From contig CAYXRK010000262.1 of the NCBI GenBank assembly GCA_964467615.1, positions 1 to 5,097 of the forward strand: 5,097 bases of DNA. The letters are read 5' to 3'. The notes below the pieces were generated by a model. That model made no database searches. It was not told where the DNA came from and worked only from the letters and a program-made list of their open reading frames with translations. Below are positions 1 through 5,097 of the stretch, piece after piece. The stretch comes from CAYXRK01 sp964467615. GTDB lineage: Bacteria; Hydrogenedentota; Hydrogenedentia; Hydrogenedentales; GCA-2746185. The position numbers were made by a program, and so were the translations under genes. Position 1 is the first letter of the stretch. Each line of letters starts with the position of its first letter.

Positions 1-549
1 ATAGTCCCAAACGTGCCCAAGCCCGTCCGTCACCGTCGACAAGTTCCCCGCAACGTCATACGTATACTGCACGTCGTCCACGGGGGCCACGGGATCATCC
101 ACCGCCTTCGCCCGCCCCACGTGGTCATATTTATAGCCCGTCACGGTGCCCTTGAGGTCCGTCACGCTTTCTACCTGGTTCAGCTTGTTGTACGCCACCA
201 CCATCTCCAAGGTCGTCCCCGCCGGCTTCACTTTCGTCTGCCGGTTCTGGCTGTCATAGGAGAACACCGTCTCACCGAGAGCCGCGTCAATGCTCTTCGT
301 CAGGTTCCCCGCCGCGTCGTACTGGTACTCCAACACGCGCAGCGGAGTGGTACTGGGACTCAACATCTCCCTCACCTTGGTGAGTTTGCCCATGCCCCCG
401 CCGCACGAGCCGCACGCCCCACTCGAGTATTCGAACACCGTTTTCCTGTTTACGTCTAGCGGATCCGTCTTGGTAATCACCCGGTTCAGATTGTCGTACA
501 CGACCTGAATAATGTCCGGTGTCATCCTCGTGTAGGCGATGAACGACAT
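1..549 (-). CDS. Rhs/YD-repeat protein fragment (3' end beyond window)
   Basis: This frame stays open for 183 codons from an ATG at 549 to the left edge, so the C-terminus is missing. It is an Rhs/YD-repeat protein: YDNLNR, YQYDAAGNL, FSYDSQNR, AYNKLNQ, YKYDHVGR and YTYDVAGNL recur about every 20-25 residues, as in the beta-shell core that encapsulates Rhs toxins. A Gly-rich CGSCGGG insert (residues 46-52) interrupts the repeats, which I believe also occurs in other Rhs proteins. An in-frame TAA at 577-579 closes the frame upstream, so there is no signal peptide, PAAR or other N-terminal module. Full Rhs proteins usually exceed 1,000 residues. This ORF therefore begins inside the repeat region, which suggests an orphan module or a 5'-truncated remnant. 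The start has no convincing ribosome site; a second Met at residue 9 is possible. GC is high (about 70% at 61-120). Family assignment is sure; whether it is functional is not. Confidence 0.88.
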   Translation of the reverse strand, partial: MSFIAYTRMTPDIIQVVYDNLNRVITKTDPLDVNRKTVFEYSSGACGSCGGGMGKLTKVREMLSPSTTPLRVLEYQYDAAGNLTKSIDAALGETVFSYDSQNRQTKVKPAGTTLEMVVAYNKLNQVESVTDLKGTVTGYKYDHVGRAKAVDDPVAPVDDVQYTYDVAGNLSTVTDGLGHVWDY

Positions 550-553
550 GAAA

Positions 554-649
554 TCAGAAACCAAAAAAACCGCCCATTAACAACAAGAGAACCCGGGCTG
601 CGAGCCACAACATTAGGATCAGCATCGCGATCTTACTAAACTCTCGCAT
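554..649 (-). CDS. putative 31-residue hydrophobic small protein
   Basis: This short reading frame runs from ATG at 649 to TGA at 554. It encodes a peptide starting MREFSKIAM, followed by an almost wholly hydrophobic stretch (about residues 8-25, rich in Leu, Met and Ile) and the tail GGFFGF. The composition fits a single membrane-spanning helix with a short charged cytoplasmic start. A GGAG motif at 660-663 lies 10 bases upstream of the ATG, one of the better ribosome-site candidates here. An in-frame TAA lies five codons before the ATG, so this is not the tail of a longer frame. It sits between the candidate immunity gene and the second Rhs fragment, and its stop is 4 bases from that fragment's ATG. 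I recognise no family. It could be a small membrane protein of the toxin region, a decayed immunity remnant, or chance coding. Confidence 0.3.
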   Translation of the reverse strand: MREFSKIAMLILMLWLAARVLLLLMGGFFGF

Positions 650-659
650 CGCGAACGCG

Positions 660-663
660 CTCC
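660..663 (-). promoter_or_regulatory. possible Shine-Dalgarno GGAG for the 31-residue ORF
   Basis: On the minus strand GGAG stands 10 bases before the ATG at 649. The spacing is slightly long but usable. It is the main support, beyond composition, for treating the small ORF as translated. Confidence 0.3.
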
Positions 664-776
664 ATTAGCTACTCGACATGACTTGGAGATATCCAGGCTT
701 GAAATGAAACAGCGCTCAACAGTCAGAATTGACACGCGTTCGTTGCCAGCTAATCATTAGCGCTCGTTACGGATCC

Positions 777-1193
777 TCAAGATTCCGGCGTCGCCCTATT
801 TAAGTAGTCAAACATTTCCTCATTGAAGCCCCGAACGTAGCATCGAGACGCGAGATTGTGAGCCTGAAGAAAGAGAAGGCTTTTGGGAAACGGTACAACG
901 TACCAAGCTCGTATCTCTTCGCCGCGCGATCCCTTTCGTCTGTCCGATATCTTATTCTCGTCGAACACTAGCTCATAGACAGTTACTCGCGATCCTGGCC
1001 CACGTAACAGGTCACACCGTGCCGCGAACCGTCCAGCTCCCTCGGCGTACTCAGCCAACTTATCTCGATGGGTCGCGAACTCACCCCAAATCACGCTTCC
1101 AACAACTCCGATCAATGGGAGGAATAGCGCGAAGATAAGTACCCCTTTCCGTAGCCGAGGATTCATCGAGTTATGCTCCGAAAAAATCGCCAT
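777..1193 (-). CDS. candidate immunity protein to the Rhs tip (single-pass membrane protein)
   Basis: This is a 138-residue protein of no family I recognise. A basic N-terminus (RLRK, residues 13-16) precedes one strong membrane helix at about 18-36. By the positive-inside rule the C-terminal 100 residues should face the periplasm. That part holds two cysteines (60 and 118) that could pair, and a mixed polar sequence without obvious catalytic motifs. The ATG at 1193 lies 4 bases after the stop of the Rhs-tip gene, so translation may be coupled. A second ATG at 1166 (residue 10) has GGAG nine bases upstream and would give a 129-residue protein starting MNPRLRKG; it may be the true start. Position just after an Rhs C-terminal tip, small size and matching low GC (about 48%) are the usual signs of an immunity gene. 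A membrane protein would suit a membrane-targeting toxin. The immunity role is inference; the ORF itself is well supported. Confidence 0.72.
   Translation of the reverse strand: MAIFSEHNSMNPRLRKGVLIFALFLPLIGVVGSVIWGEFATHRDKLAEYAEGAGRFAARCDLLRGPGSRVTVYELVFDENKISDRRKGSRGEEIRAWYVVPFPKSLLFLQAHNLASRCYVRGFNEEMFDYLNRATPES
1176..1179 (-). promoter_or_regulatory. Shine-Dalgarno GGAG favouring the internal ATG at 1166
   Basis: GGAG on the minus strand is nine bases before the ATG at 1166. The ATG at 1193 has no comparable purine motif, only ...GGCTATTGAACAA. This favours a 129-residue immunity candidate starting MNPRLRKG, unless the first ATG is used by coupling to the preceding stop. Confidence 0.4.
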
Positions 1194-1197
1194 TTGT

Positions 1198-2178
1198 TCA
1201 ATAGCCAGCTTGTTTCAAGCACGTCCCTAACTCCACGGCGCAAATCTGTCTGTCCAGATTCGCTGCTTTCCACGTCGGCCTAAGCCAAATATAATATGAC
1301 AATATATCAGCGACTGCCAGCAATCCAGTGGCACCACAAACAAACATGAATACTACTGTTGGCGCCGTGGCCAGAAGGCAGAAAACGATCCCAGCCATAG
1401 TAGCAGTAATCCCAGCCGCATTTAGGGTGTCGGCCACCCTCGTTGCCGCCTTCAAACCGCATTGTTGATATGTCTGCCAACAATCACTTTCCATCATCTC
1501 CTTGGTTGGCCATTTGAATACCATATGTTTCTTGTCGCCAAGCTTATCGATGAAGCGTATAGGATTCGAGGTCAGGTACGCATAGACATTCGGCCCGTCC
1601 ATCATCCCCGACGGGTCCCTCGTCATCCACCGCGCCGCCGCGGCCGAGTAATACCGGTACGGCGCGAAGTAAAGTTGGCTCTGCGAGTCCCACGTGTGGC
1701 CCGTGAAGCGGTGGGTCACGTGTGACGGGCCGGGGTCGCCGTATGAGCCGCCATAGGGATCGTACTCGAATCCGGCCGTGATCGCCTTGGATTGGTTGAA
1801 CATCACGCGCGTCGAGCCGAGATTGTCGTGCATGTAGTAGAGGTACGCGCCGCTCGCCGGCGTGGTCCCGTCCACGTGCGCGAGGCTGCCGATGTACGTG
1901 CGCGTCAGCGTCGACGAGACCGTCTGCTCGCTCACCACGTTCCAGCCCGCGTCCCAGTTGTACCTCGTCGTCACGCCGCCCGCCGTCCGCGCGTGCCGCT
2001 TCCCGTCCGCTCGATAGTTATGCGTGACATTACCCTCGTCGTACATCGTCGACGTCACGCTTTGCAGTTTGCTTCCGTACTTGTACGCATACGCCGCGCC
2101 GAGACCCCCGCGAGACTTGCTGATCGTCCGTCCCCAATCGTCGTAGGTAAACGCAATCGTCCCGCTGATGTCCGTCAT
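1198..2178 (-). CDS. Rhs C-terminal core with a cysteine-paired hydrophobic toxin-like tip
   Basis: This 326-residue ORF holds only the end of an Rhs protein. Residues 1-115 carry YD-type repeats (FTYDDWGR, HNYRADGK). Residues 116-190 match the conserved Rhs core end (HDNLGSTR, FEYDPYGG, HRFTGHTWDSQSQLYFAPYRYYSAAAARWMTRDPSG split over 158-191). NVYAYLTSNPIRFIDKLG (197-214) closes the core. DPSGM stands where Rhs proteins carry the DPxG motif linked to autocleavage. After residue 214 the sequence changes to a unique 112-residue tip. It has C233-x6-C240, a hydrophobic hairpin (about 255-300, probably two helices, with C267 and C281), then C313-x6-C320. No nuclease or other enzyme motif is visible, so a membrane-active effector is my inference. 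GC falls from about 65% in the core to 42-50% in the tip. The frame is closed upstream by TGA at 2230-2232, so no export module is present: an orphan module or a 5'-truncated gene. The membrane gene 4 bases downstream is the likely immunity partner. Confidence 0.88.
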   Translation of the reverse strand: MTDISGTIAFTYDDWGRTISKSRGGLGAAYAYKYGSKLQSVTSTMYDEGNVTHNYRADGKRHARTAGGVTTRYNWDAGWNVVSEQTVSSTLTRTYIGSLAHVDGTTPASGAYLYYMHDNLGSTRVMFNQSKAITAGFEYDPYGGSYGDPGPSHVTHRFTGHTWDSQSQLYFAPYRYYSAAAARWMTRDPSGMMDGPNVYAYLTSNPIRFIDKLGDKKHMVFKWPTKEMMESDCWQTYQQCGLKAATRVADTLNAAGITATMAGIVFCLLATAPTVVFMFVCGATGLLAVADILSYYIWLRPTWKAANLDRQICAVELGTCLKQAGY

Positions 2179-2204
2179 CGATCGTGGTGTTCTACTACGG
2201 TTAG

Positions 2205-2233
2205 ATTGTCTACCTGGGGCCGATCTGTGTCAA
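2205..2233 (-). promoter_or_regulatory. sigma70-like promoter upstream of the Rhs-tip ORF
   Basis: On the minus strand TTGACA (2233-2228, perfect -35) is followed after exactly 17 bases by GACAAT (2210-2205, four of six matches to TATAAT). The predicted transcript would start near 2198 and leave a leader of about 20 bases before the ATG at 2178. A second TTGACA lies 42 bases upstream (2275-2270) without a good -10. This could give the truncated Rhs/immunity module its own promoter. The -35 match is strong, the -10 moderate, and there is no experimental support. Confidence 0.4.
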
Positions 2234-2380
2234 CTGGGGGCCGAGATTGCCACGTCGGCCCGCTGCGGCTGTCAAGAAAGGGCCCCGTGCGTGGCCCATA
2301 CATCGGTAATAATATACTTGACTCTCCACGGCGGTTTTTCGGCCAAAATTATCACCGTCGACACCAAAATGGAACACCGT

Positions 2381-3808
2381 TTACGGTCCCTGCTTGTCGC
2401 TGCCAATCGTGCGCATTCTGTCTTTCAGTTCCCGATCGAGCCTCTTGAGTTGTTTGGCGGATTTGGCGTCGTCGATTAGGTTGTGGGATTCGTTGGGGTC
2501 GGTGGCGAGGTGGTAGAGCTCGTCGCGGCCGGGGTTGTGGAGGTCGCGGACGAGTTTCCATCTGGGTGTGCGGAGCATGCGCAGGTCCGCTTGGGTGTAG
2601 TGGTGAATGCTGTATTCGCCGTAGAAGGTGTCGTCCCAGCGGGCGCGTTCGCCACGGAGCAAGGGCAGAAAATTGCGGCCGTGTACGCGCTGGTCAGTTT
2701 CGCGCGGGAGGCCCGCGATGGCGAGGATCGTTTGGTACCAATCGAGGTTGGTGACGACGCGCTCGACCTTCGCGCCGGGCCGCACCACGCCGGGCCAGCG
2801 CACGACGCAGGGCACGCGTAGCGAGGTGTCGAACATATTTGGGCGGACTTTGCGCGGGTCGTTGAAGGGGATGTCGCGCGTGGCGTTGGTCATCCAGCCG
2901 CCGTTGCCTTTGTGCAGCAGGCCGTGGTGGCCGACGTTGTAGCCGTGGTCTGACGTGAAGATGACGGCGGTGTTTGCCGCGAGGCCGAGTTCGTCGAGCG
3001 CGGCGAGGACCCGGCCAAGGTTGCGGTCGACGCCGGTGACGCTCGATAGATACTCGCGCATGTCGTGCTCGACTTTCTGCGTGTCGAGATCGGAGAAATC
3101 GGGATCGGGAATAGCGATCGGTTTGTTCGCGTAGGGCGCGAGGTCCTCGGGCGCGCCGGGCAACCAGGGGGCGTGCGGCGAGCGGTAGTGCAGCGAGAGG
3201 AGGAAGGGCTTGTCGGCGTCGCGCTCGCGGAGGAAGTCGATAGCGTAGTCGGTGAGGATGTCGACGGTGAGGCCGGGGACTGTTTTCGTTACGCCGTCTA
3301 CTTCGAGTTCGGGATTTTCGAGCGATGCGCCGCCCGCGCGAAATCCGGCGAAGCGCTCGTAGCCGAAGTGCGAGGGGTGGAAGCGATCCAGCGTGCCGAG
3401 GTGCCATTTGCCGACGAGCGCGGTCTGGTAGCCGGCGCCGCGCAATCGGCGGACCCACGTGGGCGATTCGGGGTCGAGACCGAGCGTGTCTTCCTTGCGC
3501 TGGAACTCGCCGCCGCGCGGGTTGATCCAATCCGTGATGCCGACCTCGGTGCCGTAGCGGCCCGCGAGCAGGCCCGCGCGCGACGGTGAACACACGGGCG
3601 TCGTAACGAAGGCGTTCGTCAGCACGGCGCCTTCGCGGTAGAGGCGGTCGATGTTCGGTGTGTGGGCGTCGGCGTTACCCGACGCGCCGACGGCCCAGGC
3701 TGCTTGGTCATCGGTCAAGATGAAGAGGATGTTGGGGTGATCGACGGCGAAGGAAGTGCTGATGACGAGTAACAATACAACACAGAGAACCACCGTTCGC
3801 GTATACAT
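2381..3808 (-). CDS. secreted Cys-type sulfatase (arylsulfatase/alkaline phosphatase superfamily)
   Basis: This complete 475-residue enzyme should hydrolyse sulfate esters outside the cytoplasm, probably on a sulfated polysaccharide. A signal peptide is clear: a short basic start, a hydrophobic core (about 6-18) and a likely cleavage after STSFA (residue 21). LTDDQ (31-35) supplies the first metal-binding Asp pair. CSPSRAGLLAG (73-83) is the sulfatase signature, whose Cys73 must be converted to formylglycine. GYQTALVGKWH (126-136) is the second signature, with Lys134 and His136. PHAPW (His212), SDHGY (Asp287-His288) and Lys300 complete the expected active-site set. The C-terminal part has the usual RTPRWKLVRD and DELYHLATDPNESHNL elements. 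Length is normal and no key residue is missing. The maturase (formylglycine-generating enzyme or anSME) is not in the window, and I cannot name the substrate. The gene starts 43 bases after the zinc-finger gene and has its own -10 box next to the ATG. Confidence 0.96.
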   Translation of the reverse strand: MYTRTVVLCVVLLLVISTSFAVDHPNILFILTDDQAAWAVGASGNADAHTPNIDRLYREGAVLTNAFVTTPVCSPSRAGLLAGRYGTEVGITDWINPRGGEFQRKEDTLGLDPESPTWVRRLRGAGYQTALVGKWHLGTLDRFHPSHFGYERFAGFRAGGASLENPELEVDGVTKTVPGLTVDILTDYAIDFLRERDADKPFLLSLHYRSPHAPWLPGAPEDLAPYANKPIAIPDPDFSDLDTQKVEHDMREYLSSVTGVDRNLGRVLAALDELGLAANTAVIFTSDHGYNVGHHGLLHKGNGGWMTNATRDIPFNDPRKVRPNMFDTSLRVPCVVRWPGVVRPGAKVERVVTNLDWYQTILAIAGLPRETDQRVHGRNFLPLLRGERARWDDTFYGEYSIHHYTQADLRMLRTPRWKLVRDLHNPGRDELYHLATDPNESHNLIDDAKSAKQLKRLDRELKDRMRTIGSDKQGP

Positions 3809-3815
3809 GCGAACG

Positions 3816-3821
3816 ATTATA
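3816..3821 (-). promoter_or_regulatory. perfect TATAAT -10 box seven bases before the sulfatase ATG
   Basis: Minus-strand TATAAT ends seven bases before the ATG at 3808, so transcription would be expected to begin at or beside the start codon, giving a leaderless message. There is no Shine-Dalgarno sequence in the seven-base gap. The hexamer 17 bases upstream (GCGGTC) is a poor -35, which weakens the call. Confidence 0.4.
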
Positions 3822-3851
3822 GACCGCGTCGTGCCGGGGACCGCTTAAACT

Positions 3852-4082
3852 TCAGGAAGCGGCGGCCTTCTTGCGGCGGCGCTTGCGGTATGCCGGCGAA
3901 TGCGCCTCGAACTTGTCCATCGCCTCGATGTCGTATGCCCGCTCGCCGCACGCGGGGCACTCGTAGAACGTGACGTCGGGGACTGTATAGTCCTCGCCTT
4001 TGAAAGTCTCGTGGAGGGTGCGAGTTACAAGCTTGATGCGAGGACTTCCGCACGTGGGGCACTTATCGATTCTAATTTTCAT
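3852..4082 (-). CDS. YgiT-type zinc-finger protein (MqsA N-terminal-like, no HTH)
   Basis: This 76-residue protein has two CPxC knuckles: C8-P-T-C11 and C42-P-A-C45. They are spaced as in the zinc-binding N-terminal domain of YgiT/MqsA antitoxins, and the surrounding TLHETFKGEDYTVPDVTFYECPACGE segment (22-47) follows that family's pattern. In MqsA a helix-turn-helix DNA-binding domain follows; here the protein stops after a helical segment and a very basic tail (RKRRRKK, residues 66-72). No MqsR-like or DUF4258-like toxin gene adjoins it: 92 bases separate it from the hydrolase upstream and 43 from the sulfatase downstream. It is therefore an orphan zinc ribbon, possibly a solitary antitoxin-like or nucleic-acid-binding protein; the basic tail would suit the latter. 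An inverted repeat lies 5 bases before its ATG, and I see no Shine-Dalgarno sequence. The fold assignment is good; the function is unknown. Confidence 0.82.
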   Translation of the reverse strand: MKIRIDKCPTCGSPRIKLVTRTLHETFKGEDYTVPDVTFYECPACGERAYDIEAMDKFEAHSPAYRKRRRKKAAAS

Positions 4083-4087
4083 GGGTC

Positions 4088-4109
4088 ATATCGCCCGTTT
4101 GGACGATAT
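4088..4109. repeat. inverted repeat (9-base arms) before the zinc-finger gene
   Basis: ATATCGCCC (4088-4096) and GGACGATAT (4101-4109) form an inverted repeat with one mismatch around a GTTT loop. The mismatch becomes a G-U pair in the minus-strand transcript. It starts 5 bases upstream of the ATG at 4082 and overlaps a TCTAAT hexamer (4113-4108, five of six matches to a -10 box). It could be an operator at the transcription start or an mRNA hairpin hiding the ribosome site. No T-run follows it, so it does not look like a terminator. Confidence 0.45.
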
Positions 4110-4174
4110 TAGAAAGTAGAAGACGTATTGACCGTCCTCTGTCCGCGTCAACTTTCCCTTCGTATAGACAGCGT

Positions 4175-5097
4175 TTACTTATCCGTGTGTTCGCGGAGGA
4201 ACTCGATCATTCGGGTCCAGCCTTGGGTCGCGCCTTTGCCGTTGTCGCCTTCGCGGCCTTCTTGGGCGCGGGCGAAGCCGTGGCCCGCGTTGGTGAAGAT
4301 GTGTTTCTCGTAGGTCTTGCCGAGCTTTTTCATTTCTTCCTCGGCGGCGGGAATGGTCGCGTTTACGCGTTCGTCCATTTCGCCGTAGAGGCCGAGGACG
4401 GGGGCGTTGATCTTTTTTAGGTCTTCCGTCGCGGGTGAGGTGCCGTAGTACACGGTCGCGGCGTTGAGTCCCGGCTGGTCGACGGCGTATTGGAACGTGG
4501 TGCTTCCGCCCCAGCAGAAGCCGATCGCGGCGGTCTTGCCATTCGCGGCGGGCAACTTTATCCCGTAGTCGCGCACCGCGTCGAGTTTCGCGAGGACTTC
4601 CTCGGGCGAGAGGCTGCGGATCAGCGCGGACGTGTCGCCGCCATGCGATCCGGTAATCATGTTTGGCGCGATGGCGATGAAGCCCTGCTTCGCGAGGTGG
4701 TCCGCGACGCCCTTGATCCATTCGGAGAGGCCGAAGATTTCGTGAATCACGATTACGACAGGCGCCTTGTCTTTGCGTTCGGGAAAGACAAGGAAACAAT
4801 CGAGCTTCTTGCCGATTCCCGGCACATCGATGGTGAACGTATCCTCATGGCGCGGGGAATTCTTGAGCGCGTCGCCCCCGCCGGAGACCGGTACCGCCGG
4901 ATCGAGCTTGGAGGTGTTGGTCCCGTAGCTCATGTCGTCAATTTCGGTCGCCGAGCTGTCCTTTAGAATAACCGCGTCGCCGCCATTGGCTAGCCCTCCG
5001 CCGATGTTCGAGCCGAGGACGATCTCCACCGTGCCGCCGGGGAGATCCCAATGGGTCCAGGTCGAGACGTTGGCGGTGATCACCGCGTAGCCGGAGG
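4175..5097 (-). CDS. lamin tail domain-dienelactone hydrolase fusion (5' end beyond window)
   Basis: The frame is open to the right edge, so the N-terminus is missing. The first possible in-window start, GTG at 5083, falls inside a domain and is unlikely to be real; residues are numbered from it. Residues 1 to about 60, and the codons before them (SGYAV...), resemble the second half of a lamin tail domain: GYAVITAN, LANGGDAVILKDSS, EIDDMSYGT. From about residue 75 (NSPRHED) the sequence is a dienelactone-hydrolase-family alpha/beta hydrolase: VVIVIHEIFGL (109-119, Glu115), GFCWGG with nucleophile Cys190, GEMDERV with Asp237 and NAGHGF with His268. The triad Cys-Asp-His is complete and the hydrolase part, about 225 residues, has normal length. 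The family hydrolyses lactones or esters; the substrate here is unknown. Lamin tail domains in bacteria are usually on secreted or surface proteins, so export is likely, but no signal peptide is in view. The fusion may be genuine, a deletion product or an assembly chimera. Confidence 0.88.
   Translation of the reverse strand, partial: SGYAVITANVSTWTHWDLPGGTVEIVLGSNIGGGLANGGDAVILKDSSATEIDDMSYGTNTSKLDPAVPVSGGGDALKNSPRHEDTFTIDVPGIGKKLDCFLVFPERKDKAPVVIVIHEIFGLSEWIKGVADHLAKQGFIAIAPNMITGSHGGDTSALIRSLSPEEVLAKLDAVRDYGIKLPAANGKTAAIGFCWGGSTTFQYAVDQPGLNAATVYYGTSPATEDLKKINAPVLGLYGEMDERVNATIPAAEEEMKKLGKTYEKHIFTNAGHGFARAQEGREGDNGKGATQGWTRMIEFLREHTDK

Noticed and set aside
749..761. Perfect palindrome GCTAAT-C-ATTAGC after the candidate immunity gene
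   Set aside because: Six-base AT-rich arms with a one-base centre cannot form a good hairpin and no T-run follows, so I do not call it a terminator. A binding site cannot be excluded.
2175..2303. 42-residue minus-strand frame (start MYGPRTGPF) overlapping the Rhs-tip ATG by ATGA
   Set aside because: The ATGA overlap is suggestive of coupling, but the peptide is Pro/Arg-rich with no fold signal or Rhs similarity, has no Shine-Dalgarno site, and would place the promoter-like TTGACA elements inside a gene. Chance is more likely.
2179..2380. Frameshifted continuation of the Rhs core upstream of 2178
   Set aside because: I translated the minus strand across this gap and found no YD repeats. The frames contain TGA stops (for example 2230-2232), so there is no visible decayed Rhs coding immediately upstream.
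2341..2380. Short direct repeats (ACGGTG, ATTTTGG) just after the sulfatase stop
   Set aside because: Two copies of 6-7 bases only, with no hairpin and T-run, so neither a terminator nor a meaningful repeat array is supported.
1792..2448. Plus-strand frame of 218 codons across the Rhs core
   Set aside because: Arg/Val/His-rich shadow with no recognisable domain. The opposite frame has clear Rhs motifs.
2483..3589. Plus-strand and alternative minus-strand long frames across the sulfatase
   Set aside because: They are low-complexity Arg/Ala/Gly-rich shadows of a high-GC gene whose catalytic motifs are all intact in the chosen frame.
4128..4151. TTGAC-N14-GTCAA inverted repeat, including TTGACG as a -35 for the zinc-finger gene
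   Set aside because: Five-base arms are expected by chance, and the hexamer 17 bases from TTGACG (ATACGT) is not a credible -10.
1..5097. CRISPR arrays, tRNA/rRNA genes, insertion sequences, integron attC sites
   Set aside because: I saw no spaced direct-repeat array, no tRNA-like cloverleaf, no transposase coding and no paired attC core sites.

Overview
The window comes from a bacterium of moderately high GC. The 60-base lines I counted run about 60-70% in ordinary coding DNA and about 42-53% in a patch around positions 550-1560. A secreted Cys-type sulfatase, Rhs/YD-repeat proteins, a lamin-tail-domain protein and a YgiT-type zinc-finger protein are the kind of mix common in environmental lineages such as Planctomycetes/PVC, Hydrogenedentota or Myxococcota. 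No marker gene allows a firmer placement. Every gene I accept lies on the minus strand, so transcription runs right to left. Most starts lack a clear Shine-Dalgarno sequence.

In transcription order, the right edge (5097-4175) holds the end of a large ORF. It joins the end of a lamin tail domain to a complete dienelactone-hydrolase-type alpha/beta hydrolase with an intact Cys-Asp-His triad. Next comes a 76-residue zinc-ribbon protein (4082-3852) that resembles only the N-terminal half of MqsA antitoxins, with an inverted repeat just upstream. A signal-peptide-bearing sulfatase follows (3808-2381), with a perfect TATAAT seven bases before its ATG.

The left half is a polymorphic-toxin-like region. 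A 326-residue ORF (2178-1198) contains the C-terminal end of an Rhs core followed by a 112-residue, lower-GC tip. The tip has a hydrophobic hairpin flanked by two C-x6-C pairs, which suggests a disulfide-braced, membrane-active toxin. Four bases downstream lies a small single-pass membrane protein (1193-777), the natural candidate immunity protein. Then come a tiny hydrophobic ORF (649-554) and a second Rhs-repeat ORF (549 to the left edge) that continues outside the window. Neither Rhs piece has the usual long N-terminus or export signal. Both look like displaced (orphan) Rhs modules or remnants rather than full Rhs proteins.

The most interesting items are the tip/immunity pair with its twin C-x6-C architecture, the lamin-tail/dienelactone-hydrolase fusion, and the 31-residue membrane ORF. 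All functional statements about the tip and its partner are inferences from architecture and position.
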